A stretch of 64,000 nt of DNA from Nitrosomonas sp. sh817 (GTDB lineage Bacteria > Pseudomonadota > Gammaproteobacteria > Burkholderiales > Nitrosomonadaceae): the NCBI RefSeq assembly GCF_030908545.1, contig NZ_CP133083.1:1922001-1986000 (forward strand). The letters are read 5' to 3'. Positions 47,133 to 56,468 of the stretch are shown in pieces. Each line of letters begins with the position of its first letter. Positions within the stretch are counted from its first letter, which is position 1. The notes below the pieces were generated by a model, which worked only from the letters and a program-made list of their open reading frames with translations, was not told the DNA's origin and made no database searches. The position numbers were made by a program, and so were the translations under genes.

Positions 47133-48140
47133 TCAGGTTGATTCATGAATCAGAAAGCGCCGTGAACCGGGCTTGGTAAAGCCATAGCGTTGCAGCAAAT
47201 CAGGTTGATCTTTGAGCAACCGGTCAGTATCCAATTCTGTTTTGTTTTTGCTACGTTTCCAGGTGACTTCGCCGGTTTCAAACAGCGCTTTGGTTGCTTC
47301 ACCCAGACGTTGCTGGATTTTCTGCTTCAATTGGGATTCGAGCTGGCTATGGCTGGCCAAGGTTTGCCTGACTGCCAGCAAGTCGGAGAATGTTTGTGAC
47401 ATTTCCGGATCATGGCTCAAATCGAGCGTTTTTCCGTTATCGTGCGGATACAGGGATCGCAAAGCCAACTCCGCGGATTCCGAACCATCGGCAGGCGGTG
47501 CTTGATCCAGTTCCACGAAACGCCAGAATTGCCGCTCCAACTCGATCAATTGTTCGATCATCATCTCGTCCCGCTCTATACGGTGTACTTGTAGTTCCTG
47601 GCCGCAAATCAGCACTGCCACATCAGCCGCTTGTTTACCAGTGACCGCCAGTTGATGCATGACCTGAAGCTGGACATATTCCGGCACGCCTTCTTTCCAC
47701 AGTTTTACGCCGTTGATGCCGGTAGTTTTGCATTCCAGAATTTGCACATCCGGCGCACCGGTCACTTCCCTGTCTATATTGGCCAGCATCCAAGGTTCAA
47801 TGGGATGCTGCAATACTGCATTGATACGTCTGACCTTGTTTCCGGTACGCTTGGTGTATTGGGCGGCAACGAATGGTTCCAATAGAATCCCCCAGTACAT
47901 CGGACTGGATTCGTCGTTGGGGTCGGTTTTCGGTAAATTGCCATCGCGGCCTGTCTTTTCCAGCCACAATTCCAGTTGTGATTTGTAAGGATTGAGACCA
48001 ACAGCCGCAGCCGCATCGGAACTGCCAATACCGTTCTTGCGAACGGTCAACCACTGATCCCGGTTGAGATCGCGGGTTTTGATGAGTTTTAATGCCGGTT
48101 GGATTTTTATCTTTCTTTCGGGTTTAGGAGAGTTGCTCAT
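47133..48140 (-). CDS. YqaJ-family viral recombinase (lambda Exo-like nuclease)
   Basis: A 335-residue protein. The YqaJ core is clear: GIGSSDAAAAVGLNPYKS near residue 37, EPFVAAQYTKRTG near 105, and the nuclease motif APDVQILECKTTG near 140 with Asp, Glu and Lys. Such exonucleases chew 5' ends for single-strand annealing recombination. It shares orientation with the RDF-like gene 47 bases downstream. No recT/bet partner is visible. Confidence 0.88.
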   Translation of the reverse strand: MSNSPKPERKIKIQPALKLIKTRDLNRDQWLTVRKNGIGSSDAAAAVGLNPYKSQLELWLEKTGRDGNLPKTDPNDESSPMYWGILLEPFVAAQYTKRTGNKVRRINAVLQHPIEPWMLANIDREVTGAPDVQILECKTTGINGVKLWKEGVPEYVQLQVMHQLAVTGKQAADVAVLICGQELQVHRIERDEMMIEQLIELERQFWRFVELDQAPPADGSESAELALRSLYPHDNGKTLDLSHDPEMSQTFSDLLAVRQTLASHSQLESQLKQKIQQRLGEATKALFETGEVTWKRSKNKTELDTDRLLKDQPDLLQRYGFTKPGSRRFLIHEST

Positions 48141-48183
48141 AATTTTCCCTGTCAGGTGGATAGTTTTCTTTCTTTAAAAATGA

Positions 48184-48215
48184 AAAAAACCCAGCCAATG
48201 CACTATTGACTGGGG
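48184..48215 (-). terminator. Rho-independent terminator behind the DUF932 gene
   Basis: On the minus strand CCCAGTCAAT pairs with ATTGGCTGGG around a five-base loop (one mismatch), followed directly by seven T residues. It separates the DUF932 gene from the YqaJ gene. Confidence 0.85.
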
Positions 48216-48297
48216 TGGATGAGATGGATATTTGAGCTGAGTTGAATAGTTGAGTTTTATTGTTTCTTCATACCGGATGGATGAACCGATAGCGAAC

Positions 48298-49266
48298 TTA
48301 CTCCACCAGTTGCAGCGCGTAATCGAGGGCGCGTTGTTTCAGACTCGCACCTTGTCCGAACCATGCGCTATCGAGTCTGTGCCCTTGGCTTCTGGCTCTT
48401 TTTTCGTGATCGACAAACTCGGTGACTGCGCAGAGCAGTCCCCAAGCCGTGCCGTTGGCGGATGCCAGTTGCGCACCTCTGCCGTGACCGTCGTACAGCG
48501 ATTGCACGGCTTTCAACGCTCGTTCATTTTTGAGACCGGAGGGTTGATTGTCGTGATCATCGGTTTGGCATAGCACCTTGAGGAAGTAATTCAGCGATTC
48601 GTGGCTTTTGACTTTGCGCTCCGATAGGGTTTTCATGCGATACATGAAGCTATCCCACTGCGATACGGCGATACCGAGTTGCTTTTTGACGGCTTGCGCA
48701 TCGAAGCTGGTGCTGTGCGGCACTTTGATGGCGCTGCTAGCACCATTGAGCGCGATGGATAATGTGTTGTTGCACACCACGCGAATGGTGGTAGGTGTTG
48801 CGGTAGTGGCCAGCGTTCCATCGCAGGAAGTGGCAAGCAGAATGTAGCCATTGACGGCATCGTCGCCTTTGAGCCTGGTTTCCTTGCCAGTTCTAGCCAA
48901 AGCCCAGAATTTCTTGCCTTCCTTGAGAACCCCGGCGGTTTCAAGCTCGAAGCCGGATACTTCGGTGAGATCGCGATAAAACTCCAGAATTGCCTTGGGT
49001 TGGACGACTTGATAGCGTTCACTGACTACCGATAATGGTGCTTTGGTGTCGCTGCGGTACAGCACTTTTTGTTCGTCAAACGACCGCAATGAACCCAATG
49101 ATCCGATTTGTTCGGTCATGTAGCGCACTGGCGCTTCGCAGATACTCCAATCCATTCCGGCTTTCTCGGCCCAGACTTCAATCGATTGTTTGGCGGGCAA
49201 GCGGTTGCCTAATTGGTGCCAGGGTGTTTCACCGGAATAAGCTATATTTTGAACGAGATGTGACAT
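48298..49266 (-). CDS. DUF932 (plasmid/phage LGT-type) protein
   Basis: A 322-residue protein with the DUF932 layout: N-terminal YSGETPWHQLGNRL, a middle RSDTKAPLSVVSERYQVVQP, then LLATSCDGTLATTATPTTIRVVCNNTL. The start is ATG 49266 with an AAGGA site; the longer frame upstream has no matching sequence. The family is found on plasmids, phages and integrative elements next to recombination genes, and its function is not established. Confidence 0.85.
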   Translation of the reverse strand: MSHLVQNIAYSGETPWHQLGNRLPAKQSIEVWAEKAGMDWSICEAPVRYMTEQIGSLGSLRSFDEQKVLYRSDTKAPLSVVSERYQVVQPKAILEFYRDLTEVSGFELETAGVLKEGKKFWALARTGKETRLKGDDAVNGYILLATSCDGTLATTATPTTIRVVCNNTLSIALNGASSAIKVPHSTSFDAQAVKKQLGIAVSQWDSFMYRMKTLSERKVKSHESLNYFLKVLCQTDDHDNQPSGLKNERALKAVQSLYDGHGRGAQLASANGTAWGLLCAVTEFVDHEKRARSQGHRLDSAWFGQGASLKQRALDYALQLVE

Positions 49267-49427
49267 GGTATGTTTTTCCTTATGAGTAAGTATAAAAATG
49301 CACGTAACGAGACCATCGCTTCGAAAAAACGATAGACCGGTACTTGCGTTGATGAAAAAGGGAATAAAAGAGAAAAGTGGAAAAGCTAAAAAGCGACTAA
49401 AACCGAGATGTACCGGATGATTGCGTG

Positions 49428-49754
49428 TCAATCGATCCTGAAAACATACTCGCATTGCAGGCATTCGTAGTTATCCAGCACTTGGTCGTCAATTATTTCG
49501 CCGACTTGCGCGCCCGCCATACCGCCGGAAACTCCGCCGATCATGGCGCCGATCAGCGCACCGGCAAATCGGCCCATGAACGCACCGGATGGGCCGAAGA
49601 AAGCGCCAACTTCACCGCCGATTTTTGCACCTTTGAGTGCATTCGAGACACCTTGAGCACCGCCAGCGACGATACCGATGCCGCAACAGACTTTTTTGCC
49701 CATACTGCGGGCTGTGATCAAGGTTGAACTGCATTTGGGGCAATGAATAGCCAT
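49428..49754 (-). CDS. Small zinc-ribbon protein with glycine-rich membrane segment
   Basis: A 108-residue protein. CPKC near residue 6 and CLQC near 100 can form one zinc ribbon. The middle part is a long glycine-zipper-like stretch (GAFFGPSGAFMGRFAGALIG, then AMIGGVSGGMAGAQVG) that may insert into membranes. I do not know a function. It is the first gene of the leftward recombination block. Confidence 0.65.
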   Translation of the reverse strand: MAIHCPKCSSTLITARSMGKKVCCGIGIVAGGAQGVSNALKGAKIGGEVGAFFGPSGAFMGRFAGALIGAMIGGVSGGMAGAQVGEIIDDQVLDNYECLQCEYVFRID

Positions 49755-50153
49755 AGAAACTCCTTAAAAATATCAAGAAAGAGAGCATTGATGATGCTCG
49801 ATGGATGAAAAATGCTTAAAGAGGGCTTTATTAGCGAAAAATAGGGAGAGAAATCAGAAAATCAGAGGAAAGCACGAGAATCAGTTAAACCGTGTGAATT
49901 GAAGCTGGTGATTGTGGCAAAACCACTTTAAAGCGATGTTTGCCGTGGCTTCAGAGAAAGTATATGTGACTGAAAGGTTTTAGGAAGGGAGATCCTTCTG
50001 TGTTCAGCTCTTGCTAGCGAGATAAAATTGCTTTTCTTTTATCCCAAGGCATAATGCTTCGATATTATTGTTGCATGACTAATGAAGAAGCACTTTTATT
50101 AAGAAAATAAGTGTAGATTTTTTTGAGTTGAGTAAAAATGAAGGTTATAACGC
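49755..50153. other. Divergent gap between recombination block and defence operon
   Basis: About 400 bases that should contain promoters for both directions. AT content rises towards 50153. I see no ORF and no unambiguous promoter hexamers. Confidence 0.4.
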
Positions 50154-53003
50154 GTGATAACAGCTTTCCAAGCAAAATATTATGCATATGAGTTAACAAA
50201 GCGCTTTGCTTCCGATAGCAACGAAAAATTGGCAGGCGCACTTGTTGATGCTCAAGTTGATCTAAATCCACATCAAATTGAAGCCGCCCTTTTTGCCTTT
50301 CGCTCACCTTTATCAAAAGGAGCCTTATTGGCAGATGAAGTTGGCCTTGGTAAAACAATTGAGGCTGGGCTTGTTCTGTCGCAAAAATGGGCAGAACGAA
50401 AACGCCGAATACTAATCATTACACCTTCCAATCTAAGAAAGCAGTGGCATCAGGAATTGCAGGAAAAGTTTTTTCTGCCGTGCACAATTTTGGAAGCAAA
50501 GGTTTATAACAATGCTATTAAAGCTGGTAACTTTCAACCCTTTGAGACAAAAGAAAATATAATTATTTGCTCTTATCAATTTGCCAAAAGCAAAGCGGCT
50601 GATGTGCATAGAGTACCCTGGGACTTAGTGGTTATTGATGAAGCGCATCGGTTGCGTAATGTTTACAAAACTTCAAATGTAATTGCCAATACGCTTAAAA
50701 ATGCGTTGAGGGATGCTCCTAAGATTTTACTGACGGCAACCCCTTTACAAAATTCTTTATTGGAGCTGTTTGGCCTTGTTAGTTTCGTGGATGAACAAAC
50801 TTTTGGTGACTTAAAAAGTTTTCGGGAGCAATTTATCAATCTCAATGAAGAGCAAGTCTTTCATACATTGAAATCAAGGCTAAAACCTGTTTGCCACCGG
50901 ACACTTCGCAGGCAGGTAAAATCTGTTTCCTATACCAACCGCCTGCCGATGGTGGAACAGTTTACGCCGGAAGAAAGCGAAGACAGGCTTTACAGCCTAG
51001 TCTCAGAGTATCTGCGCCGCGATAATTTGCAGGCCTTGCCTAATAGTCAGCGTTCCTTAATGACGCTGGTTCTAAGAAAACTTCTAGCTTCATCGACATT
51101 TGCGATTGCAGGCGCATTGGATACGCTTATCATCCGCCTTGAAAAAAAGCTGGCAAAGCAAGTTCCTCCCGTTTCGCTTGAAGAAGAGCTGGATCAAGAC
51201 TACGAAGCCTTAGATGAAACCGCAGAAGAATGGGAAGATGACGAAGATGAAGAAATCTTATCCGAATCCGACCAGAAAGCACTGGCCAAAGAGATCGAAG
51301 ACCTGAAATCTTTCCGTGATCTAGCGGTATCCATTACATACAATGCCAAAGGGAAAGCCCTTATTACAGCACTGGATAAGGCTTTCGCCACGCCACACCT
51401 CCCGCGCAAGGCGATTGTGTTTACTGAGTCCCGTAAAACACAGGACTATCTGATGCGCCTTCTGGCAGACAGCACATATAAAGATGGTATTGTTCTGTTC
51501 AACGGCTCCAACAATGATCCAAAATCAAAAGCGATTTATGCAGAATGGTTGGAGCGTCACGAAGGAACAGACAAGGTTACGGGGTCAAGAACCGCTGATA
51601 TGCGCGCGGCACTCGTTGATTATTTCCGCAATAAAGGGCAGATTATGATCGCCACCGAAGCGGGATCGGAAGGGATAAACCTGCAATTCTGCGCTCTTGT
51701 CGTCAATTACGACCTGCCGTGGAATCCGCAAAGAATCGAACAGCGGATTGGCCGTTGCCACCGCTACGGCCAAAAGCACGATGTCGTAGTCGTCAATTTC
51801 GTAAATCTCAAGAATGAAGCGGATCAGCGCGTCTTCCAGCTTTTGTCCGAAAAGTTTCACCTGTTTGAAGGTGTGTTTGGTGCAAGTGATGAAGTTTTAG
51901 GTGCTATTGAATCAGGCGTAGATTTTGAACGCCGTATCGCGGACATATACCAAAAATGTCGCACACCAGAGGAAATCAAAGGACATTTTGATCAGTTGCA
52001 ATCTGAGTTGAACGCCCAAATCAGCGACACCATGACACAAACACGCAGGCAGTTGCTTGAAAATTTTGATGCCGAGGTGATCGAAAAACTTAAAATCCAT
52101 CAGGAAGAAAGCCAAGCCAATCTCAACCGCTATGAGAGAATGCTGATGGATATCACGCACTACGGTTTACAAGGCTATGCTGTGTTTATAGATGGAAAGA
52201 AAGACAGATTCCACCTCAACACCCAGCCTTTTGAAAGTGCAAATGACTCAATCCCCCTTGGCCTGTATGAACTACCCCGCCGCACAGGTGATGCGCATTT
52301 ATACCGTCTTGGCCACCCCTTGGCGCAAAAGCTGCTGGAGCGCATAAAATCAGACCCGCTGGACAGCGCAGAAGTCACCTTCAATGCCTTCGGCGCACAG
52401 CCAAAAGTTTCTGCGCTTGAACCTTATATCGATAAAACAGGCAAGCTCTCGCTATCCCTGCTGACCATAGAGGCGTTGGATCAGGTGGAGGATTACCTGA
52501 TTTTTACCGCACATACGGATGATGGCGATATTTTGGAGCCTGACCTTTCCAAACGGCTATCCATGCTACCTGTAAAAACCATGCAAACGAGTGTGAGTTT
52601 TGATGCAGCAACCCTTAAAAACCTAACAGAGCAAGAGCAAGCCAGAATACAGCGCGATATTTCCACCCGCAACGCCAATTTCTTTGAGGCCGAAGCCGAA
52701 AAACTGGATGGCTGGGCGGAGGATTTGAAAGTCACGCTGGAACGTGAAATCAAGGAGATGGATCGAGCAATCAAGGAAGCCAAACGCGCCGCCACCCTTG
52801 CTCTGACATTGGAAGAAAAGCTGGCGGGGCAAAAGCAGGTCAAAAATCTTGAAAGCCAGCGCAATGAAAAACGCCGCAGACTTTTTGACGCGCAAGATGA
52901 AATCGACAGCAAGCGCGGCGAATTAATTGCTGAGATTGAAGGGAAACTTCAGCAGATTGTATCTATTAAAACGGTTTTCTGTATAAGCTGGAGGCTTGTC
53001 TAA
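50154..53003 (+). CDS. SNF2/DEAH-type helicase of a type III-like defence operon
   Basis: A 949-residue ATPase starting at GTG 50154; a stop lies just upstream in frame. Helicase motifs are Walker A DEVGLGKTIEAGL (~residue 60), DEAH at ~162, LTATPLQNS (~196), and the C-terminal lobe VVNYDLPWNPQRIEQRIGRCHRYGQ (~520-545). An acidic loop (EEWEDDEDEEILSESD, ~360-378) and a long charged coiled coil (~840-940) follow. It resembles RapA/HepA-type translocases found beside type III restriction genes. The stop overlaps the next ATG (TAATG), so the operon is tightly coupled. Confidence 0.9.
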   Translation: MITAFQAKYYAYELTKRFASDSNEKLAGALVDAQVDLNPHQIEAALFAFRSPLSKGALLADEVGLGKTIEAGLVLSQKWAERKRRILIITPSNLRKQWHQELQEKFFLPCTILEAKVYNNAIKAGNFQPFETKENIIICSYQFAKSKAADVHRVPWDLVVIDEAHRLRNVYKTSNVIANTLKNALRDAPKILLTATPLQNSLLELFGLVSFVDEQTFGDLKSFREQFINLNEEQVFHTLKSRLKPVCHRTLRRQVKSVSYTNRLPMVEQFTPEESEDRLYSLVSEYLRRDNLQALPNSQRSLMTLVLRKLLASSTFAIAGALDTLIIRLEKKLAKQVPPVSLEEELDQDYEALDETAEEWEDDEDEEILSESDQKALAKEIEDLKSFRDLAVSITYNAKGKALITALDKAFATPHLPRKAIVFTESRKTQDYLMRLLADSTYKDGIVLFNGSNNDPKSKAIYAEWLERHEGTDKVTGSRTADMRAALVDYFRNKGQIMIATEAGSEGINLQFCALVVNYDLPWNPQRIEQRIGRCHRYGQKHDVVVVNFVNLKNEADQRVFQLLSEKFHLFEGVFGASDEVLGAIESGVDFERRIADIYQKCRTPEEIKGHFDQLQSELNAQISDTMTQTRRQLLENFDAEVIEKLKIHQEESQANLNRYERMLMDITHYGLQGYAVFIDGKKDRFHLNTQPFESANDSIPLGLYELPRRTGDAHLYRLGHPLAQKLLERIKSDPLDSAEVTFNAFGAQPKVSALEPYIDKTGKLSLSLLTIEALDQVEDYLIFTAHTDDGDILEPDLSKRLSMLPVKTMQTSVSFDAATLKNLTEQEQARIQRDISTRNANFFEAEAEKLDGWAEDLKVTLEREIKEMDRAIKEAKRAATLALTLEEKLAGQKQVKNLESQRNEKRRRLFDAQDEIDSKRGELIAEIEGKLQQIVSIKTVFCISWRLV

Positions 53004-54802
53004 TGCCAACACGCGAAGAACAAGAAGCAAGGGTTTGCACCGCACTGGAGCAGCGTTTTTTTAGGCATATTCCGCGTGTGGATCGTGCAGGGAGAGAGAA
53101 CTGGACAGACTTGCAGCATAAAAAAAATAGACTTTCTCGATCTTTAGCTGCCTTTACTATAGTTGGCATGGCCTGTGTTGCAGATGACATTGGGGCGGCA
53201 GCGGTTGTCGATGCCCCTGATGATTTTGGGATTGATTCTATTTTCTACGATAGAGGGAATGGAAGGCTATTGATTGTGCAGGCTAAATTTAAGTCAGGAG
53301 GTTCCGCACCCGATCAAGGTGAAACCCTCAAAACGATTAATGGACTCCGTAAGCTTATAAATAAAGACCTAAGCGGATTTAACAGTGAATTTCAGGACAA
53401 GTTTGATGAAATTGAGGAAGCACTGGATACACCAGGTGTCACAATTCATTTGGTGATGTGTTGCTTGGGTGAGCAGCTTGGCACACATGCAACGAGTGAC
53501 CTGAACACTCTTAAAGCAGAATTGAATCGTCTGAATGACAGAATGAATTGGGAGCTTTGCTCGCTTACCAAATTATGTCAGTTTCTAGATGAAGAACAGG
53601 CCATTGCGTCGGCATCTGTCACAATCGCACTCATCAATAACTCGATTGTACTTAGCCCACGAAAGGCAGTTTATGGGCAAGTTAAAGCATCAGACTTAGC
53701 GGCCTTGGTACAGGAACACGGTACGAAGATATTCCAACGCAATATACGTCACTACCTTGGTTCGGTGGCTGTAAACACCTCTATTCAGGAAACCGTACAG
53801 CGTCGTCCCGCAGACTTTTTTTATCTCAACAACGGCATTACCGCCTTAGCGACCCGCATTGTGGTTTCTGGTAACGGAAGCACATTCCAACTTGAAGGCT
53901 TCTCGATTGTAAACGGCGCCCAAACAGCAGGATCAATTGCCATATCCAATAATGTGTCGCCTGATGCCCTCGTCATGATGACCATAATAGAAATAGGGCA
54001 GAATTCTGACGATATAGGTATTCGTATTACCAAGGCACGAAATTATCAGAATGTGGTTAGGGGTATTGATTTTGCAGGACTTGATCCGCAACAGGAACGG
54101 TTGCGGCAGGAATTGGCCAGCATTGGGATAAGATACCACTACCGCCCTTCTGCCGAAGCGAAAGGCATTAAGACAGATTCTATTAAAGTGGAGGAAGCTG
54201 CACTAGCTTTGGCCTGCATGTCATTCCCTCTCTATGACTCGCATCATTTAGCGCGACTTCAGACACAAGGTCAAAAAAAGGAAAATGGGGTTGATTATAT
54301 CTCTGCTGCAAAGAAAGAAATTGGTCGTATTTGGGAAGCTGAGGGTACATTTTATTCCAAGCTATTCACAGATACACTCTCCGGCATAAAGCTTTGCAGG
54401 ATAGTCAATACATTCCGTTTTCTGGATCTGATTCTGGCCGCATCTGAAGCGTCCGAGCGCGGCCATTACGAGCGCAGAATGTTTTTCCGCCATGGTCGCT
54501 ATTTCATCGTGGCGACTATCGCACATCACTGTCCTGAATTGATGCGTAAGGCCGAGCCAGTTTTATCGACAGACGATAAAACTGCTTTTTCGCGTATGGC
54601 TAACGAGCTTTCCGAATTAATTTTCATAGAATCCAGAAGCTTGAATGCATATAAGGGGTACCTCTCAATTTTCAGGAATATAGGAACGTGTCAGGAGCTT
54701 GCAGACGGCGTGGTGGCAAAGCTCCCGGCAAAGAACATTCTTCCCAGTCAAGCTGCAAATCTAAACAAGGCGAGCAATACCTCCTCGCCTCCAACATTAT
54801 AA
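53003..54802 (+). CDS. AIPR-family protein (abortive infection/phage resistance)
   Basis: A 599-residue protein. The AIPR region covers ~residues 220-500, including FFYLNNGITALATRI and FSIVNGAQTAGSIA. The N-terminal part looks nuclease-like: GID (76-78) followed by LLIVQAKF (89-96), the Asp then Gln-x-Lys spacing of PD-(D/E)xK enzymes. AIPR proteins are linked to phage resistance, but a mechanism is not settled to my knowledge. Its position between a helicase and a methyltransferase, with TAATG overlap upstream and 19 bases downstream, puts it inside the same unit. In similar four-gene loci I recall a DUF4391 gene in this slot. Confidence 0.82.
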   Translation: MPTREEQEARVCTALEQRFFRHIPRVDRAGRENWTDLQHKKNRLSRSLAAFTIVGMACVADDIGAAAVVDAPDDFGIDSIFYDRGNGRLLIVQAKFKSGGSAPDQGETLKTINGLRKLINKDLSGFNSEFQDKFDEIEEALDTPGVTIHLVMCCLGEQLGTHATSDLNTLKAELNRLNDRMNWELCSLTKLCQFLDEEQAIASASVTIALINNSIVLSPRKAVYGQVKASDLAALVQEHGTKIFQRNIRHYLGSVAVNTSIQETVQRRPADFFYLNNGITALATRIVVSGNGSTFQLEGFSIVNGAQTAGSIAISNNVSPDALVMMTIIEIGQNSDDIGIRITKARNYQNVVRGIDFAGLDPQQERLRQELASIGIRYHYRPSAEAKGIKTDSIKVEEAALALACMSFPLYDSHHLARLQTQGQKKENGVDYISAAKKEIGRIWEAEGTFYSKLFTDTLSGIKLCRIVNTFRFLDLILAASEASERGHYERRMFFRHGRYFIVATIAHHCPELMRKAEPVLSTDDKTAFSRMANELSELIFIESRSLNAYKGYLSIFRNIGTCQELADGVVAKLPAKNILPSQAANLNKASNTSSPPTL

Positions 54803-54821
54803 ACAGGTAAAAGTTAAGATT

Positions 54822-56465
54822 ATGAGCAAAAAACAAAAACTAGAATTGACATGGATTGGGAAGGAGCAAAGGCCGAGGCTGGAACCGCGAATTTTGCTGG
54901 AAGACCCTACGAAGTCATATCACGCCAAGCAGCGTGTAACGGATAATGATATTTTCGACAATCGGTTGATTTTTGGTGATAATTTGCTTGCGCTTAAGGC
55001 GTTGGAGCAGGAATTTGCGGGTAAGGTCAAGTGCGTCTTTATCGATCCGCCCTATAATACGGGCAGTGCGTTTGAGCATTATGATGATGGGCTGGAACAT
55101 TCCATCTGGCTTGGCCTGATGCGTGACCGTCTGGAAATCATCCGCAACCTGATGTCCGATGATGGCTCCCTCTGGATCACGATTGATGATAACGAAGCGC
55201 ATTACCTGAAGGTTATGTGCGATGAGATTTTTGGTCGGGCGAATTTTGTAACCAATGCAATCTGGCAGAAGAAATACTCACCACAAAATGACGCAAAATG
55301 GATGAGCGACAACCACGACCATATCATTGTTTACGCAAAAAATAAAAATATTTGGCGTCCGAATTTACTTCCGCGTTCAGATGATATGAACGCCAGATAC
55401 AAGAATCCTGATAATGATCCAAGAGGTGTATGGAAGCCTGCTGATTTTTCAGTTAAAACATACTCTGCTGCAAACGATTTCCCGATTAAGACCCCAAGTG
55501 GGCGTGTCGTAAATCCTCCTAAGAGTAGATGTTGGGTTACTTCTGAGACTCGTTTTAAGGAATTGGTGGCAGATAATAGAATATGGTTTGGAGAAACTGG
55601 AAATAATGTTCCTTCACTGAAGAAGTTTTTAAGTGAAGTAAAAGATGGCTCTGTTTCTATGACTGTGTGGCTCTATGATGAAGTTGGACACAATCAAGAT
55701 GCAAAAAAAGAAATTAAAGGATTTAATGAGACATCTGTTTTTGATACACCAAAACCCGAAAAGCTTCTTCAAAAAGTTCTGACCTTAGCCTCAAATGCAA
55801 ATGACCTCGTCCTCGACTCTTTTGCAGGCTCAGGCACAACAGGAGCCGTCGCGCACAAAATGGGACGGCGATGGATCATGGTGGAACTGGGTGAACACTG
55901 CCATACCCATATTATCCCGCGCCTGCAAAAAGTGATTGATGGTGAAGATAAAGGCGGCGTGACGGAAAGCCTTGGCTGGCAAGGCGGCGGTGGGTTCCGT
56001 TATTATTCCCTTGCGCCGTCCCTCCTTGAAAAGGACAAATGGGGTAATTGGGTTATCTCCAAGGAGTATAACGCCAATCAGCTTTCGCAAGCCCTGTGCA
56101 AACTGGAAGGCTTTACTTATGCCCCGTCCGATACGCTGTATTGGATGCAAGGTCATTCCACCGAAACAGATTTTATTTATATTACTACGCAAAGCCTGAC
56201 AACAGAGCAATTGCAAGCCCTGAATGATGATGTCGGGTCTGAAAGATCCCTTCTTGTCCTGTGTTCTGCGTTCAAAGGCAATGCCGACCGCTTCCCAAAC
56301 TTGACCGTCAAGAAAATCCCGCGCGCCGTCCTGTCCAAGTGCGAATGGGGACATGATGATTATTCTCTGAACGTCGAGAATCTACCGATGGCAGAGCGAG
56401 AAGAAGAAAAGCCAAAATCAAAAAAATCCAAACAACCGACGTTGTTTGATGAGGGGGAAGAATAA
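54822..56465 (+). CDS. mod: Type III-like adenine DNA methyltransferase (Mod)
   Basis: A 547-residue N6-adenine or N4-cytosine methyltransferase of the beta group: DPPY (D75) precedes the SAM site FAGSGTT (F334). The middle section, with HIIVYAKNKN, is the usual target-recognition region of Mod proteins. The last ~50 residues are lysine-rich (EEEKPKSKKSKQP). It would mark self DNA and name the target of the nuclease encoded 3 bases downstream. No frameshift or phase-variable repeat is seen. Confidence 0.93.
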   Translation: MSKKQKLELTWIGKEQRPRLEPRILLEDPTKSYHAKQRVTDNDIFDNRLIFGDNLLALKALEQEFAGKVKCVFIDPPYNTGSAFEHYDDGLEHSIWLGLMRDRLEIIRNLMSDDGSLWITIDDNEAHYLKVMCDEIFGRANFVTNAIWQKKYSPQNDAKWMSDNHDHIIVYAKNKNIWRPNLLPRSDDMNARYKNPDNDPRGVWKPADFSVKTYSAANDFPIKTPSGRVVNPPKSRCWVTSETRFKELVADNRIWFGETGNNVPSLKKFLSEVKDGSVSMTVWLYDEVGHNQDAKKEIKGFNETSVFDTPKPEKLLQKVLTLASNANDLVLDSFAGSGTTGAVAHKMGRRWIMVELGEHCHTHIIPRLQKVIDGEDKGGVTESLGWQGGGGFRYYSLAPSLLEKDKWGNWVISKEYNANQLSQALCKLEGFTYAPSDTLYWMQGHSTETDFIYITTQSLTTEQLQALNDDVGSERSLLVLCSAFKGNADRFPNLTVKKIPRAVLSKCEWGHDDYSLNVENLPMAEREEEKPKSKKSKQPTLFDEGEE

Positions 56466-56468
56466 GCC

